From Frigoribacterium faeni (GTDB lineage: Bacteria > Actinomycetota > Actinomycetes > Actinomycetales > Microbacteriaceae), in NCBI RefSeq assembly GCF_007988805.1, contig NZ_BJUV01000004.1, forward strand, positions 62,001-126,000: a stretch of 64,000 nt of DNA, given 5' to 3'. The notes beneath the pieces were generated by a model. The model had not been told where the DNA came from. It saw only the letters and a list, made by a program, of their open reading frames with translations, and ran no database searches. Below, piece by piece: positions 50,747-60,617 of this stretch. Positions within the stretch are counted from its first letter, which is position 1. The number at the start of each line of letters is the position of its first letter. A program made the position numbers and the translations under genes.

Positions 50747-50854
50747 TCCTGGGGAGGGACGCACCGGCTGCAGGGCACGTCGACGTGCGGGCACGGCGAC
50801 CCGACAACCCAGCGTAGATGACCGACCCGACCTCCGACGAACGTGACGCGACCG

Positions 50855-52249
50855 TCAGGAGGCGCGGGTCGGCGACTCTTCGAGCACCCGCAGCAGGGCG
50901 GCCGCCTTGAGCTTGACCTCGGCGAGCTCGTCGGCCGGGACGGACGACGCGGTGACGCCTCCCCCGACCCCGATCGTCGCCGTCGAGGGGGCGCCCGCGG
51001 GACGGGTCACCACGATGGACCGGATCACCATCGCCAGCGAGACGCCGCCGTCGAGCCCGAACGTCCCGATCGCCCCGGAGTAGATCCCCCGGGGGCGTCC
51101 CTCCCACTCGGCCAGCAGCTCGACCGCGCGTCTCTTCGGGGCGCCGGTCATCGACCCGGCCGGGAACGTCGCCTCGACGGCGTCGAGCCCGACGGCCCCG
51201 GGCCGCAGCCGACCGCGGACCGTGCTGACGAGCTGGTGCACCGCGGGATACGAGTGCACGCCGAACAGCTCGACGACCTCGACGCTCCCGGGGTCGCAGA
51301 CCCGGATGAGATCGTTCCGCACGAGGTCGACGATCATCAGGTTCTCGGCGCGCTCCTTCTCGCTCGTCGCGAGCTCGTGGGCCAATCGCGCGTCGGACCC
51401 GGCGTCGCCCCCTCGGGGGCGGGTGCCCTTGATCGGCGACGACGACACGACGCCCTCGGGCGTCACGTCGAGGAACGACTCGGGCGACGCTCCCAGCACG
51501 GCCGTCTCGCCGATCCGCACGAACGAGGCCCGGGGCGCGGCCGAGGCGCGACGGAGCCGCCGGTACACGGCGAGGTCGTCGTCGACGCCCGCGACCGCCA
51601 CGCTCGTCGTCAGGCAGAGGACGTACGCGGAGCCGTCGGCGATGGCCGAGCGGCAGCGCGCCACCAGCTCGAGGTAGGCGCCGTCGTCGTGCGCCCAGCG
51701 AGGGGGAGCCGAGGAGGCGCGGTGCGGGACGGACCCGACCCGCGCCTCCTCGACGTCCGGATCGGGCCAACGGGCCGCGACCCCGTCGATCCAGCCGGCG
51801 CCGACGGCGCTGACGGCCTCGACGGTGCGTCGCGCGTGGTCGAAGACGAGCGCGCGATCGGTGCGCAGCAGGGCGAGGTCGGGAGGAGTCCCCTCCGTCG
51901 GGACGCCCCGGGCGCCGAGCCGCGCGGGGGCGCCTCGGCCCGGGCCGAGCGACCCGTCGCGGTCGAGCAGCCAGAGGCCCATGCCGTAGCCGAGCCAGCC
52001 CGACCAGCCCAGCGGGTCGGCGTCGCCCGTCCCGTCGGCGAGGTCGGCCCGGACCAGCTGCCACGCCTCGTCGAGGTCACCGTCGGCGGCGGACGCCGTG
52101 AGGGCCGTCCCCCATGCGACGACGGACCGTCCCTCGACCGCGTCGACGCCCGCGTCGATCCAGACGACGTCGCCCACGGCACCGAGACGGGACACGACGA
52201 GTTCTGGGTCGCGCCAGTCGAGCGGCGCGCGGACCACCGGGGGGCGCAT
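50855..52249 (-). CDS. pabB: Aminodeoxychorismate synthase component I
   Basis: A 464-residue chorismate-using enzyme of folate synthesis. The motif PIKGTRPRG has the catalytic Lys that separates PabB from anthranilate synthase (PIAGT). Downstream ERAENLMIVDLVRNDL, FPAGSMTGAPKRRA and GIYSGAIG are conserved. With the PabC-like product next door it makes p-aminobenzoate. Its start is 11 nt from pabC on the other strand and fits a leaderless transcript (TACACT, then CAGGCT, then ATG). Confidence 0.9.
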   Translation of the reverse strand: MRPPVVRAPLDWRDPELVVSRLGAVGDVVWIDAGVDAVEGRSVVAWGTALTASAADGDLDEAWQLVRADLADGTGDADPLGWSGWLGYGMGLWLLDRDGSLGPGRGAPARLGARGVPTEGTPPDLALLRTDRALVFDHARRTVEAVSAVGAGWIDGVAARWPDPDVEEARVGSVPHRASSAPPRWAHDDGAYLELVARCRSAIADGSAYVLCLTTSVAVAGVDDDLAVYRRLRRASAAPRASFVRIGETAVLGASPESFLDVTPEGVVSSSPIKGTRPRGGDAGSDARLAHELATSEKERAENLMIVDLVRNDLIRVCDPGSVEVVELFGVHSYPAVHQLVSTVRGRLRPGAVGLDAVEATFPAGSMTGAPKRRAVELLAEWEGRPRGIYSGAIGTFGLDGGVSLAMVIRSIVVTRPAGAPSTATIGVGGGVTASSVPADELAEVKLKAAALLRVLEESPTRAS

Positions 52250-52261
52250 AGCCTGAGTGTA
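52249..52261. promoter_or_regulatory. Back-to-back leaderless promoters of pabB and pabC
   Basis: Plus strand: TAGCCT (52249-52254), GAGTGT, ATG 52261 (pabC). Minus strand: TACACT (52261-52256), CAGGCT, ATG 52249 (pabB). Each -10 touches the other gene's start codon, so the two complexes cannot form together. No good -35 is seen in either direction. Confidence 0.6.
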
Positions 52262-53118
52262 TGAGCAGCCCGACGACCTTCCGGTGGATCGACGGCGGCC
52301 TCGTGGCCGGACCGGGCGCCGACGGCGCGGATCCCGCGGCCGGACGGCTCCTGGTCGCCGACTCCTGGCTGGTCGACGACGGCCTCGTGCGGGCCCTCGA
52401 CGTGCACCGCGACCGCTTCGCCGACTCGGTGGCCGCCGCCCTGGGCGAGGCGGCCCCCACCGCCGACGCCGCCGACGGCGCCGACGGCAGGCTCGACGTC
52501 GACGCGTTCTGGTCGGCGGCGGTCGCCCGCCTGCCCCGGACGGGCGCCTGGTTCCCCCGGGTCGAGCTGGTGTCCGGCGCGGGGCGAGACGGACGAGACG
52601 ACGGCCCGCCCGAACTGCGACTGCTGCTGCGCCCGGCGCCGGCCCTGACCCGTTCGGTCGTGCTGGCGACCGCGCCGCACGACCCCCGCACCCGCCCGAC
52701 GGTCAAGGGCCCCGACCTCCGGGCCCTGGGCCGGCTGCGGGAGGACGTCGGACCCCTCGGGGCCGACGAGGCCGTCCTGCTGGACCCCGACGGGCACGTC
52801 GTCGACGGCGCCTGGAGCTCGATCGTCTGGTGGCGCGGCGACGCCCTCTGCCTCCCGGCGGACGACCTCCCCCGCCTGCCCGGTGTGACGGTGCGCACCC
52901 TCGCGACCCTCGCCGCCGTCCTGGGCGTCGACGTGCTGCATGAGCGCACCACCCCCGCCGAGCTCGACGGCTTCGAGATCTGGACGACGAGCGCCCTGCA
53001 GGGGATCCGCATCGTCACCGACTGGGTGGACGGCCCGACGCCGGCCGAGCAGCCGGGCCGTTTCGCCCTCTGGCGCTCGCGCCTCGAGGCGCTGCGCCGA
53101 CCGCTCGCCGACGCCTGA
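52261..53118 (+). CDS. pabC: Aminodeoxychorismate lyase-like class IV aminotransferase
   Basis: A 285-residue fold-type IV PLP enzyme. Candidate PLP Lys at K149 (TVKGPDL), DEAVLLDPDGHVVDGAWSSI contains the Glu and helix of the cofactor site, and a TTSALQGIR segment is near the C-terminus. Divergent from pabB, which supports the lyase that releases p-aminobenzoate, although D-amino-acid transaminases look alike. Confidence 0.82.
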   Translation: MSSPTTFRWIDGGLVAGPGADGADPAAGRLLVADSWLVDDGLVRALDVHRDRFADSVAAALGEAAPTADAADGADGRLDVDAFWSAAVARLPRTGAWFPRVELVSGAGRDGRDDGPPELRLLLRPAPALTRSVVLATAPHDPRTRPTVKGPDLRALGRLREDVGPLGADEAVLLDPDGHVVDGAWSSIVWWRGDALCLPADDLPRLPGVTVRTLATLAAVLGVDVLHERTTPAELDGFEIWTTSALQGIRIVTDWVDGPTPAEQPGRFALWRSRLEALRRPLADA

Positions 53119-53184
53119 CCCGCGATCTCCCCGCGGACGCGGCCCGACGACCCCGGGAGGCGCGGCGACGGTCGCCCGACGAGC

Positions 53185-54888
53185 TCAGAGCTCGACGGCG
53201 CGGCCCGCCTCGAGCCGCACCCGGCGGGTCACGAGGGAGTCGTCGACGGGCACGTGCGAGATCAGGACGACCGTCGTGCCGTCCCGTCGTGCCGTCGTGA
53301 GGACGTCGGCCACGAGACGCTCCGCGAGCTCGGCGTCCAGGCCGGCCGTCGGCTCGTCGAGCACCAGCACGGGGAACCCGTGCAGGAGCGCCCTGGCCAG
53401 AGAGATGCGCTGGGCCTGACCGCCCGACACGAGGGCGCCCCGCTCGCCGAGGCGGGCGTCGAGGCCGCCGCGCTCCCGCACCCAGTCGGCCAGGTCGACC
53501 CGCTCGAGCACGCGCCGGAGGTCGTCGTCGGTGGCGGTGTCGCGGGCGAAGAGCAGGTTCTGCCGCACGGACTCGTCGAACAGGTAGGGCGACTGCTCGA
53601 TCAGCCCCACCGTGGCCCTGACCCGGTCGGCGGACACGGTCGACGCGTCGACGCCGCCGACCTCGTACCGGCCGCGGTGCTCAAGGAACCGCACCAGCAC
53701 GGCGGCCAGGGTGCTCTTGCCGGCGCCGCTCGGGCCCTCCACGACGATCCGGTCGCCGACCCGGACCTCGAGGTCGACGTCGACGAGGGCGGCGGAGGAC
53801 GCTCCCGGCCAGGTCGCCGACAGGCCGGCGAGGCGGAGCGCGACTCCCCCGGGCCCCGGGGACGGCAGACGGGCCGAGTCGACGTCGACGGTCGTGGTGT
53901 CGTCGGCCGCCCCGACCTCGTCGACGACGACCCCCTCGGGCGGCGTCGCGGGCGCCGCCGACTCCACCCGGGCCGCGCTGGCGCGGACCCGGCGCCAGGC
54001 GAGCACCGCGGTCGGCACCGCGGCGACGACCTCGAAGACGGCGATCGGCACGAGCACGACGAGGGCGAAGGCCGGCCCGCCGAGATCGCCGCGTTCGAGC
54101 ACCGGCGCGGCGGCCAGGGCGGTCGCGAGCACCGTCGCCCCCGACAGGAGCGAGATCGTCGCCGCCACCACCCCGGTCGAGGTCGCACGGCGGCGCCCCG
54201 ACCGTCGCAGGTCGGCGTCGAGTCGCGCGACCCGGTCGAGCTGCTGGTCGACCGCGTCGAAGGCGACCAGGACGTCGAGGTTCTGCACGGTGTCGAGCAC
54301 GGCGCCGGACAGGGCCCCGCGGCGGTCGGCGAGGGCGCGTTCGCTGCGCCGGGCGAGGGCGTCGGCGAGGACGCAGCCGACGACGAACGCCACGACGAGC
54401 CCGACCAGCAGCACCAGGGCGGCCCGGGGCGAGAAGAACGCGACGCCGACGACGGACGCGACCGACACGACCCCCGAGACGACGAGCGGCTGGACGACGC
54501 GCAGCGGGAGGTCCTGGAGGGCGTCGACGTCGGTCACCATGCGCGAGAGCAGGTCGCCCCGGTCGGTCCGACCGAGGCCCGCCGGCGCGATGCGCACGAG
54601 CCGCCGGTAGAGCTCGGTCCGGACCACGGCGAGCTGGCGGAACGCCGCGTCGTGGCTCGCGAGCCGCTCGAGGTAGCGGAAGAACGCCCGGGCCAGGGCG
54701 AACGCCCGCACGCCGACCATCGACAGCGTCAGGTAGAGGATCGGCGGCTGCTCGGCGGCGTGCGTGATGAGGTAGGCGGACGCCGCGAGCAGGGCCACTC
54801 CGCTCAGGGCGCTGAGCACCCCGGAGGCGATGCCCGGCCAGGCCCGCCGGACGTCCGGCTGGGCGGAGCGGAGCAGGGAGGCGTTCAT
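53185..54888 (-). CDS. cydC: Thiol reductant ABC exporter subunit CydC
   Basis: A 567-residue half-transporter. Six transmembrane helices (about 18-290), then an ATPase with Walker A GPSGAGKST, signature VSGGQAQR and Walker B VLVLDEPT. With CydD it exports cysteine or glutathione needed for cytochrome bd assembly. ATG 54888 overlaps the cydD stop. Confidence 0.92.
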   Translation of the reverse strand: MNASLLRSAQPDVRRAWPGIASGVLSALSGVALLAASAYLITHAAEQPPILYLTLSMVGVRAFALARAFFRYLERLASHDAAFRQLAVVRTELYRRLVRIAPAGLGRTDRGDLLSRMVTDVDALQDLPLRVVQPLVVSGVVSVASVVGVAFFSPRAALVLLVGLVVAFVVGCVLADALARRSERALADRRGALSGAVLDTVQNLDVLVAFDAVDQQLDRVARLDADLRRSGRRRATSTGVVAATISLLSGATVLATALAAAPVLERGDLGGPAFALVVLVPIAVFEVVAAVPTAVLAWRRVRASAARVESAAPATPPEGVVVDEVGAADDTTTVDVDSARLPSPGPGGVALRLAGLSATWPGASSAALVDVDLEVRVGDRIVVEGPSGAGKSTLAAVLVRFLEHRGRYEVGGVDASTVSADRVRATVGLIEQSPYLFDESVRQNLLFARDTATDDDLRRVLERVDLADWVRERGGLDARLGERGALVSGGQAQRISLARALLHGFPVLVLDEPTAGLDAELAERLVADVLTTARRDGTTVVLISHVPVDDSLVTRRVRLEAGRAVEL

Positions 54889-56597
54889 CGGTCGGACCCT
54901 CCGGTGGCGGTCGAGCCGGTGGCGGTCGCGCCCCGGACGGCGGCGCCCGTGGCTGCGACGGACGCCTCGGCGGGAGTGGCGATCACGACGACGTGGTCGG
55001 CGGCGTCGCGCACGGCGGCCCGGTGGGTCACCACGATCACGGCGACGCCGGTCCGCGCGACGGCGCAGAGGCCGTCGACGAGACGCGCCTCGGTGACCGG
55101 GTCGAGGGCCGACGAGGGCTCGTCGACCAGCAGGAGGCGCGCCCGGCGTCGCCGCAGCCGGTACAGGGCACGCGCCAGGGCGACCCGCTGGGCCTGACCG
55201 CCCGAGAGCCCCGAGCCGCCGGCCCCGAGGACGACGGCCGGGTCGATGCCCCGTCCACCCGCCGTGTCGAGGGCGTCGAGCACGTCGTCGAGCTCGACCG
55301 AGTCGCCGAGGGCGACGTTCTCGGCGACCGTGCCGGACACGAGGCCCGGCACCTGACCCGACCAGGCGATGTCGACGCCGACGGGGCGCGAGCCGGCGTC
55401 GCGCCAGGCGACGCTCCCCGAGAACGTCAGTCCTCCGAGCAGGGCCGCGAGCAGCGTCGACTTGCCGACGCCGCTCGGCCCGACGACGGCCGTGACCCGG
55501 CCCACCTCGGCGACGAACGACGTCGCCGCCAACGCGGGCGCGCCTCCTCGGTCCACCGAGAGACCGTCGACGACGAGCGCGTCGGTCTCCGCGACGCGGG
55601 CCGAGGGGGCGGACGCCGTCGCGGCCGTCGGGCCGTCGGCGACGTCCGCGTCGTCGAGCACCTCGAACACGTCGTCCGCGGCGGCGACCCCGTCGGACGC
55701 CGCGTGGAAGTGGGCCCCCACCTGTCGGAGCGGCAGGTACGCCTCCGGCGTCAGGAGGAGCACGAAGAGGGCGACGGGCAGTCCGAGCGACCCGTCGACC
55801 AGGCGGATGCCGATCGAGACCGCGACGAGCGCGACCGACAGCGACGCGGCGAGCTCGAGCGCGAAGCCGCTGAGGAACGACACCCGCAGCACGGACATCG
55901 TCTGCGACCGGTACTCGTCGGTCAGACGTCCGATCCGCGCCACCTGACGTCGTTCGCGCCCGAAGACCTTGAGGGTCGACAGCCCGTTGACCGCGTCGAG
56001 GAACGACGACGCGAGCCCGGCGAGGCGATCCCACTGACGCGCCTGCGCCGCGCGCGTCGTCCAGCCGATCAGGACCATGAAGAGCGGGATCAGTGGAAGC
56101 GTCACCACGACGATCACGGCCGAGAGCCCGTCGTTCAGGGCCATGACGACGACGATCGCCGGGGTGGCGAGGGCGGTGAGGATCAGCTGCGGCAGGTACT
56201 TGGCGAAGTACTCGTCGAGGGCGTCCAGCCCGGGGCCGACGAGCGTCGCGAGCCGAGCCGAGTTCCGACGCGCGAGCCACTCGTGGCCCCGCTCGGTCAC
56301 GGCCCGCACCACGCGCAGGCGGAGCTGGCTCTTCACGACCGCCGCGGTGCGCGCCGCGACCGCCTCGAGCGACCAGGAGACCGCCGACCGGGCGACGACC
56401 GCGACGGCGAGGCCCACCGCGGCATCCCTCAGAGCCTCCGGCCCCCGGCCGTCCACGACGGCGACCACGGCCCGCGAGGCGAACCAGGCGAACGCGACGA
56501 CGCACGCCGTCTGGACGACGCCGAGCAGCGCACCGAGGGCGAGGAACGACCGGGCGGCGGCGGCGTAGCGGAGGAGGCGCGGGTCGAGTGGCTTCAC
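54885..56597 (-). CDS. cydD: Thiol reductant ABC exporter subunit CydD
   Basis: A 570-residue half-transporter partner of CydC. Six helices (about 15-300), Walker A GPSGVGKST, signature LSGGQAQR, Walker B LLLVDEPS. Part of the cydA-cydB-cydD-cydC operon, 10 nt after cydB. Confidence 0.92.
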   Translation of the reverse strand: MKPLDPRLLRYAAAARSFLALGALLGVVQTACVVAFAWFASRAVVAVVDGRGPEALRDAAVGLAVAVVARSAVSWSLEAVAARTAAVVKSQLRLRVVRAVTERGHEWLARRNSARLATLVGPGLDALDEYFAKYLPQLILTALATPAIVVVMALNDGLSAVIVVVTLPLIPLFMVLIGWTTRAAQARQWDRLAGLASSFLDAVNGLSTLKVFGRERRQVARIGRLTDEYRSQTMSVLRVSFLSGFALELAASLSVALVAVSIGIRLVDGSLGLPVALFVLLLTPEAYLPLRQVGAHFHAASDGVAAADDVFEVLDDADVADGPTAATASAPSARVAETDALVVDGLSVDRGGAPALAATSFVAEVGRVTAVVGPSGVGKSTLLAALLGGLTFSGSVAWRDAGSRPVGVDIAWSGQVPGLVSGTVAENVALGDSVELDDVLDALDTAGGRGIDPAVVLGAGGSGLSGGQAQRVALARALYRLRRRRARLLLVDEPSSALDPVTEARLVDGLCAVARTGVAVIVVTHRAAVRDAADHVVVIATPAEASVAATGAAVRGATATGSTATGGSDR

Positions 56598-56607
56598 GAT
56601 CGCCGGC

Positions 56608-57609
56608 TCAGTGCGCGGCCGGGATCGCCGCGCGGGAGATGCGCTTGCGGAAGATCCAGTACGTGAAGGCCTGGTAGCCGAGGATCAGCGGCACGAAGAC
56701 GAGCGCCACCCAGCTCATCACCGTGAGGGTGTACTCGGAGCTCGAGGCGTTGGCGATGGTCAGACTGTTCGCCGGATCGTTGCTCGCCGGCATGACCCCG
56801 GGGAAGAGCGCCGCGAACAGGCTCGCCACGGCGAGGCCGATGGTCACGGCCATGAGACCGAACGCGCGCCCCTCGCGGCCCCGCAGGTTCGCGACGAACG
56901 ATCCGATCAGCGCGACGGCGGCGACGATCGACAGCAGGATCGAGGCGAGGGTCCCGTGCATCAGCGAGGTGATCGCGAGGAACGCCGCCGCGACGACGAT
57001 CGTCACGAGCCCGGACCGCACCGCGAGCCGCCGGGCCCGCTCCCGGATCTCGCCCTCGGTCTTGAGCGAGACGAAGACGACGCCGTGGGTGAAGAACAGC
57101 AGCAGCGTGGTCAGTCCGCCGAGCAGCGCATAGGGGTTCAGCAGGTCGAGCAGCGTGCCCGTGTAATCGAACCCCTCGTCGAGGGGCACGCCCCGCACGA
57201 CGTTGGCGAAGACGAGACCCCAGACGAACGCCGGCACGGCGGAGCCGACGGTGATCATCAGGTCGAATCTGCGCTTCCACGCGGCCTCGGGGCGCTGGTG
57301 CCGGTACTCGAACGAGACGCCCCGCGCGATGAGAGCGAGCAGGATCAGCAGCATCAGCAGGTAGAAGCCGCTGAACAGCGTCGCGTACCACTCGGGGAAC
57401 GCCGCGAAGAGGAACGCGCCCGCGACGATGACCCAGGTCTCGTTGAGGTCCCAGACCGGACCGATGGTGTTGATCAGGACGCGACGGTCGGTGTCGTCCC
57501 GTCCGAGGAACGGCAACGACATGCCGACCCCGAAGTCGAACCCGTCGAGCACGAAGTACCCGACGAAGAAGAACGCGAGGATGAAGAACCAGAGGGTGGG
57601 GAGGTCCAT
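56608..57609 (-). CDS. cydB: Cytochrome bd oxidase subunit II
   Basis: A 333-residue membrane subunit with eight or nine helices and the N-terminal DLPTLWFFILAFFFVGYFVL and GFDFGVGM motifs of CydB. Stabilises the heme-bearing subunit I. ATG 18 nt after the cydA stop. Confidence 0.95.
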   Translation of the reverse strand: MDLPTLWFFILAFFFVGYFVLDGFDFGVGMSLPFLGRDDTDRRVLINTIGPVWDLNETWVIVAGAFLFAAFPEWYATLFSGFYLLMLLILLALIARGVSFEYRHQRPEAAWKRRFDLMITVGSAVPAFVWGLVFANVVRGVPLDEGFDYTGTLLDLLNPYALLGGLTTLLLFFTHGVVFVSLKTEGEIRERARRLAVRSGLVTIVVAAAFLAITSLMHGTLASILLSIVAAVALIGSFVANLRGREGRAFGLMAVTIGLAVASLFAALFPGVMPASNDPANSLTIANASSSEYTLTVMSWVALVFVPLILGYQAFTYWIFRKRISRAAIPAAH

Positions 57610-57627
57610 GTCAGCAGTCGCCTTCCA

Positions 57628-59040
57628 TCAGTAGACCGTCGCTTCGTGCCGGATCTCGCCGGACTCGGGGTCGGGCTCGGGAGCGTCGCCCGGACCCTTC
57701 TGGGCGGCCTTGACGATCAGCCGGAACTCGACGACGGCGAGACTGCCGTAGATGAGCGTGAACGCGATCAGCGAGATCAGCACCGTGAGGCCCGTGACGC
57801 CGGGCGAGACGCCGTCCTCGGTCTTCAGCAGGCCGAAGACGAGCCACGGCTGACGCCCCATCTCGGTGAAGACCCAGCCGACGATCATGGCCAGCAGCGG
57901 CAGCGGGTACGACCAGACCGCCGCCCGCCAGACCCACCTGTTCGTCGGCATCCGGCCCTTGCGGGTGACCCAGAGCCCGACCAGCGAGATGAGCACGGCG
58001 ACCATGCCGAGGCCCATCATCCAGCGGAACGACCAGTAGGTCACCCAGATGATCGGCGTGTAGTCGCCGGGGCCGTAGAGCTGCGTGTACTGGGCCTGGA
58101 GGTCGTTGATGCCCTCGACCGTCCCGTCGAAGGTGTGCGTCGACAGGAAGCTCAGCAGATACGGGACCCGGATGCTGAAGAGCTCGTGCACGCCGTCGGG
58201 CGTCCCCAGGGTGAAGATCGAGAACGAGGCGTCCGCTCCGGTGGAGGTCCTGTAGAGCGCCTCGGCCGCCGCCATCTTCATCGGCTGCGTCTCGACCATC
58301 GCGAGTCCGAGCTGATCTCCCGTGAGCACGGTGAGGGCGCCGGCGGCCACCATCGTCCAGAGGCCGAAGCGGAGCGCCGGACGCATCGTCTCGAGGTTCT
58401 GGTTGCGCGACAGGTGCCAGGCGGAGACGGCGACGATGACGGCGGCCGAGACCATGAAGCAGGCGAAGATCGTGTGCGGGAAGGCGGCCAGGGCGACCTT
58501 GTTCGTCAGGACCTCCGCGATGCTCGTGAGCTCCGCGCGGCCCTTCTCCTCGTTGATGGCGTAGCCGACCGGGTTCTGCATGAACGCGTTCGCCGCGATG
58601 ATGAAGTAGGCCGACAGGATGCTGCCGACCGTCGCACCCCAGATGCTCGCGAGGTGGAGCTTCTTCGGGACCTTGTCCCAGCCGAAGATCCAGATGCCGA
58701 TGAAGGTCGCCTCCAGGAAGAACGCGAGCAGGCCCTCGAGAGCGAGAGGCGCCCCGAACACGTCGCCGACGAACCTCGAGTAGTCGGACCAGTTCATGCC
58801 GAACTGGAACTCCTGCACGATGCCGGTGACGACGCCCATCGCGAAGTTGATCAGGAAGATCCTGCCGAAGAACTGCGTCAGCTGGAGGTAGTGCACCTTG
58901 CCGGTCCGCACCCAGGCGGTCTGGAAGACGGCGACGGTGAAGGCCATGCCGATCGTCAGGGGCACGAAGAGGAAGTGGTAGATCGTCGTCAGACCGAACT
59001 GCCACCTCGAGAGGAGGAGAGGGTCGAGGAGCTCGTTCAC
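57628..59040 (-). CDS. cydA: Cytochrome bd oxidase subunit I
   Basis: A 470-residue quinol oxidase subunit. Axial heme ligand H22 (in TIYHFLF), conserved GRQPW, and the short Q-loop form typical of Gram-positive bd oxidases. GTG 59040 lies 6 nt after CATACT (59052-59047, minus), fitting a leaderless operon promoter. It reduces oxygen at high affinity. Confidence 0.95.
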   Translation of the reverse strand: MNELLDPLLLSRWQFGLTTIYHFLFVPLTIGMAFTVAVFQTAWVRTGKVHYLQLTQFFGRIFLINFAMGVVTGIVQEFQFGMNWSDYSRFVGDVFGAPLALEGLLAFFLEATFIGIWIFGWDKVPKKLHLASIWGATVGSILSAYFIIAANAFMQNPVGYAINEEKGRAELTSIAEVLTNKVALAAFPHTIFACFMVSAAVIVAVSAWHLSRNQNLETMRPALRFGLWTMVAAGALTVLTGDQLGLAMVETQPMKMAAAEALYRTSTGADASFSIFTLGTPDGVHELFSIRVPYLLSFLSTHTFDGTVEGINDLQAQYTQLYGPGDYTPIIWVTYWSFRWMMGLGMVAVLISLVGLWVTRKGRMPTNRWVWRAAVWSYPLPLLAMIVGWVFTEMGRQPWLVFGLLKTEDGVSPGVTGLTVLISLIAFTLIYGSLAVVEFRLIVKAAQKGPGDAPEPDPESGEIRHEATVY

Positions 59041-59113
59041 ACAGACAGTATGCGTCCGGGTTTACGCAACACCTGTCGTATAGGGCGTCCAGCCGCTGTC
59101 GAAGCCCTGTGAA

Positions 59114-59119
59114 TAGGAT
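59114..59119 (+). promoter_or_regulatory. Leaderless -10 of the DedA gene
   Basis: TAGGAT, then 7 nt, then GTG 59127. This decides the start against the in-frame GTG at 59109, which lies inside the promoter. Confidence 0.6.
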
Positions 59120-59126
59120 CGGACGG

Positions 59127-59783
59127 GTGAACGACCTCCTCGGCACCCTGCTCGACCTCGTCCAATCGGTGGACCCGGTGCTGCGGACCCTCCTCGCGGG
59201 CGTGGCGATGGTGCTCGAGACCTCGGTGCTGCTGGGACTCGTCGTGCCGGGCGACACGGTCGCCATCGTGTCGGCCACGGCGGTGGCCTCGCCGGTCGAG
59301 TTCGCCGCGCTCGTGATCGCGCTCGTGCTCGGCGCCTTGACCGGCGAGAGCATCGGCTTCGCCCTCGGACGGCACTTCGGCCCGGCGATCCGGCGGAGCG
59401 CCGTCGGTCGTCGCATCGGCGAACGCAATTGGATCCGGGCCGAGAACTATCTCGCCCGCCGGGGCGGCGTCGCCGTGTTCGTGTCGAGGTTCCTGCCGGT
59501 GCTGCACTCGCTGATACCGCTCACCGTGGGGACGAGCCCCATGCGGTACCGCACCTTCCTGGCCTGGACCGCTCCGGCCTGCGTCCTGTGGTCGCTGGCG
59601 TACGTCTCGGTCGGCGCGGCGGCGGCGGGCGGCTATCGCGAGCTCGCCGACCGCCTGCACTGGGCCGGATACGCGTTCGTGGCGATCATCGTCGTCTTCG
59701 CCGCGCTGGTCGTCGTCGTGAAGCGGATCGTGCACTCGCGGGAGGAGCGGCACATGGCCGATCCGCACGACGGCGAGGACTGA
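59127..59783 (+). CDS. DedA family membrane protein
   Basis: A 218-residue membrane protein of the DedA/SNARE-associated type, linked to lipid flipping and membrane homeostasis. Characteristic blocks LEGLVVPGDT-like (LGLVVPGDTVAIVS), GALTGESIGFALGRHFG and FVSRFLPVLHSLIPLTVG. Start set by the leaderless hexamer. Confidence 0.87.
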   Translation: MNDLLGTLLDLVQSVDPVLRTLLAGVAMVLETSVLLGLVVPGDTVAIVSATAVASPVEFAALVIALVLGALTGESIGFALGRHFGPAIRRSAVGRRIGERNWIRAENYLARRGGVAVFVSRFLPVLHSLIPLTVGTSPMRYRTFLAWTAPACVLWSLAYVSVGAAAAGGYRELADRLHWAGYAFVAIIVVFAALVVVVKRIVHSREERHMADPHDGED

Positions 59784-59831
59784 CGGGCATGTCGCCCGGG
59801 CGACGGACGGGATGAGCCGACGTGCGATGCC

Positions 59832-60479
59832 TCAGCGGACGGTGACGACCGGCTCGAGATAGGCGGTCACGACGCGGCGGCACTCGTGGACGAATCGGGC
59901 GTCGCCGTCGCCGCCGGTGACGAAGGCTCGGGCGAGCAGGGCGTTCCCGATCTCGACGACGACCTGGATCGCCAGCTCGGTCGCCTCGTCGCGGACGACC
60001 CCGAACCGCTCGGCGAGCAGGGTCGTGATCTGGTCGGCGAGCGGGCTCGCGGCCTGCGCCTCCTGCGGGGCGCCGAGATCGGGGGCGTCGCCGAAGCGGA
60101 TGGCGCGGAACCCGGGCTCGTCGCGGTACATGGCGGCCTTGGCGTCGATCAGCGCGCCGATCGCCTCGCGCCAGTCGCCGATGTCGCCCTCGGCGACACG
60201 GTCGGCCACGCGCGACGAGAGCCGCTGGATGCAGCGCAGCGCGAGGGCGTCGACCACGGCGATGCGGTCGGGGAAGTACCGGTACACGGTGCCGATGGAG
60301 GCGCCGGCGCGCTCGGCGACCATCGCCGTGGTGAGCCGCTCGTAGCCGATCTCGTCGATGATCGAGGCCGCGGCGTCGAGCAACCCCGTGAGGCGTGCCG
60401 AGCTCCGGGCCTGGACGGGCTCGTTCCGCAGCAGTGATGAACCCCCGGGCAATGCGTCATTGACGTCGGTGACGAGCAA
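59832..60479 (-). CDS. TetR-family regulator
   Basis: A 215-residue repressor with the N-terminal HTH TAMVAERAGASIGTVYRYFP and a ligand-binding helical domain. TTG 60479 is chosen because AGAAGGAG lies 5 nt upstream; the longer ATG frame at 60560 lacks a site. Target genes unknown. Confidence 0.85.
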   Translation of the reverse strand: MLVTDVNDALPGGSSLLRNEPVQARSSARLTGLLDAAASIIDEIGYERLTTAMVAERAGASIGTVYRYFPDRIAVVDALALRCIQRLSSRVADRVAEGDIGDWREAIGALIDAKAAMYRDEPGFRAIRFGDAPDLGAPQEAQAASPLADQITTLLAERFGVVRDEATELAIQVVVEIGNALLARAFVTGGDGDARFVHECRRVVTAYLEPVVTVR

Positions 60480-60617
60480 CGTTTCTCCTTCTGGCGATTC
60501 GCGACGACGTCGCGACGTGGTGCTGGACGTCGGGGACAGGGCGGGACGCAGGGTGATCATGCACCCCGCGCCTGTCGATGGCGGTCGTTGTCGGTGGGAG
60601 CCGGGAGAATGGGACGC

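Noticed and set aside
48347-50821. 824-residue plus-strand frame
   Set aside because: Antisense to leuS; repetitive Val/Asp/Gly/Arg composition typical of shadows.
56611-59112. 833-residue plus-strand frame
   Set aside because: Antisense to cydA and cydB, Arg/Glu/Asp-rich without motifs.
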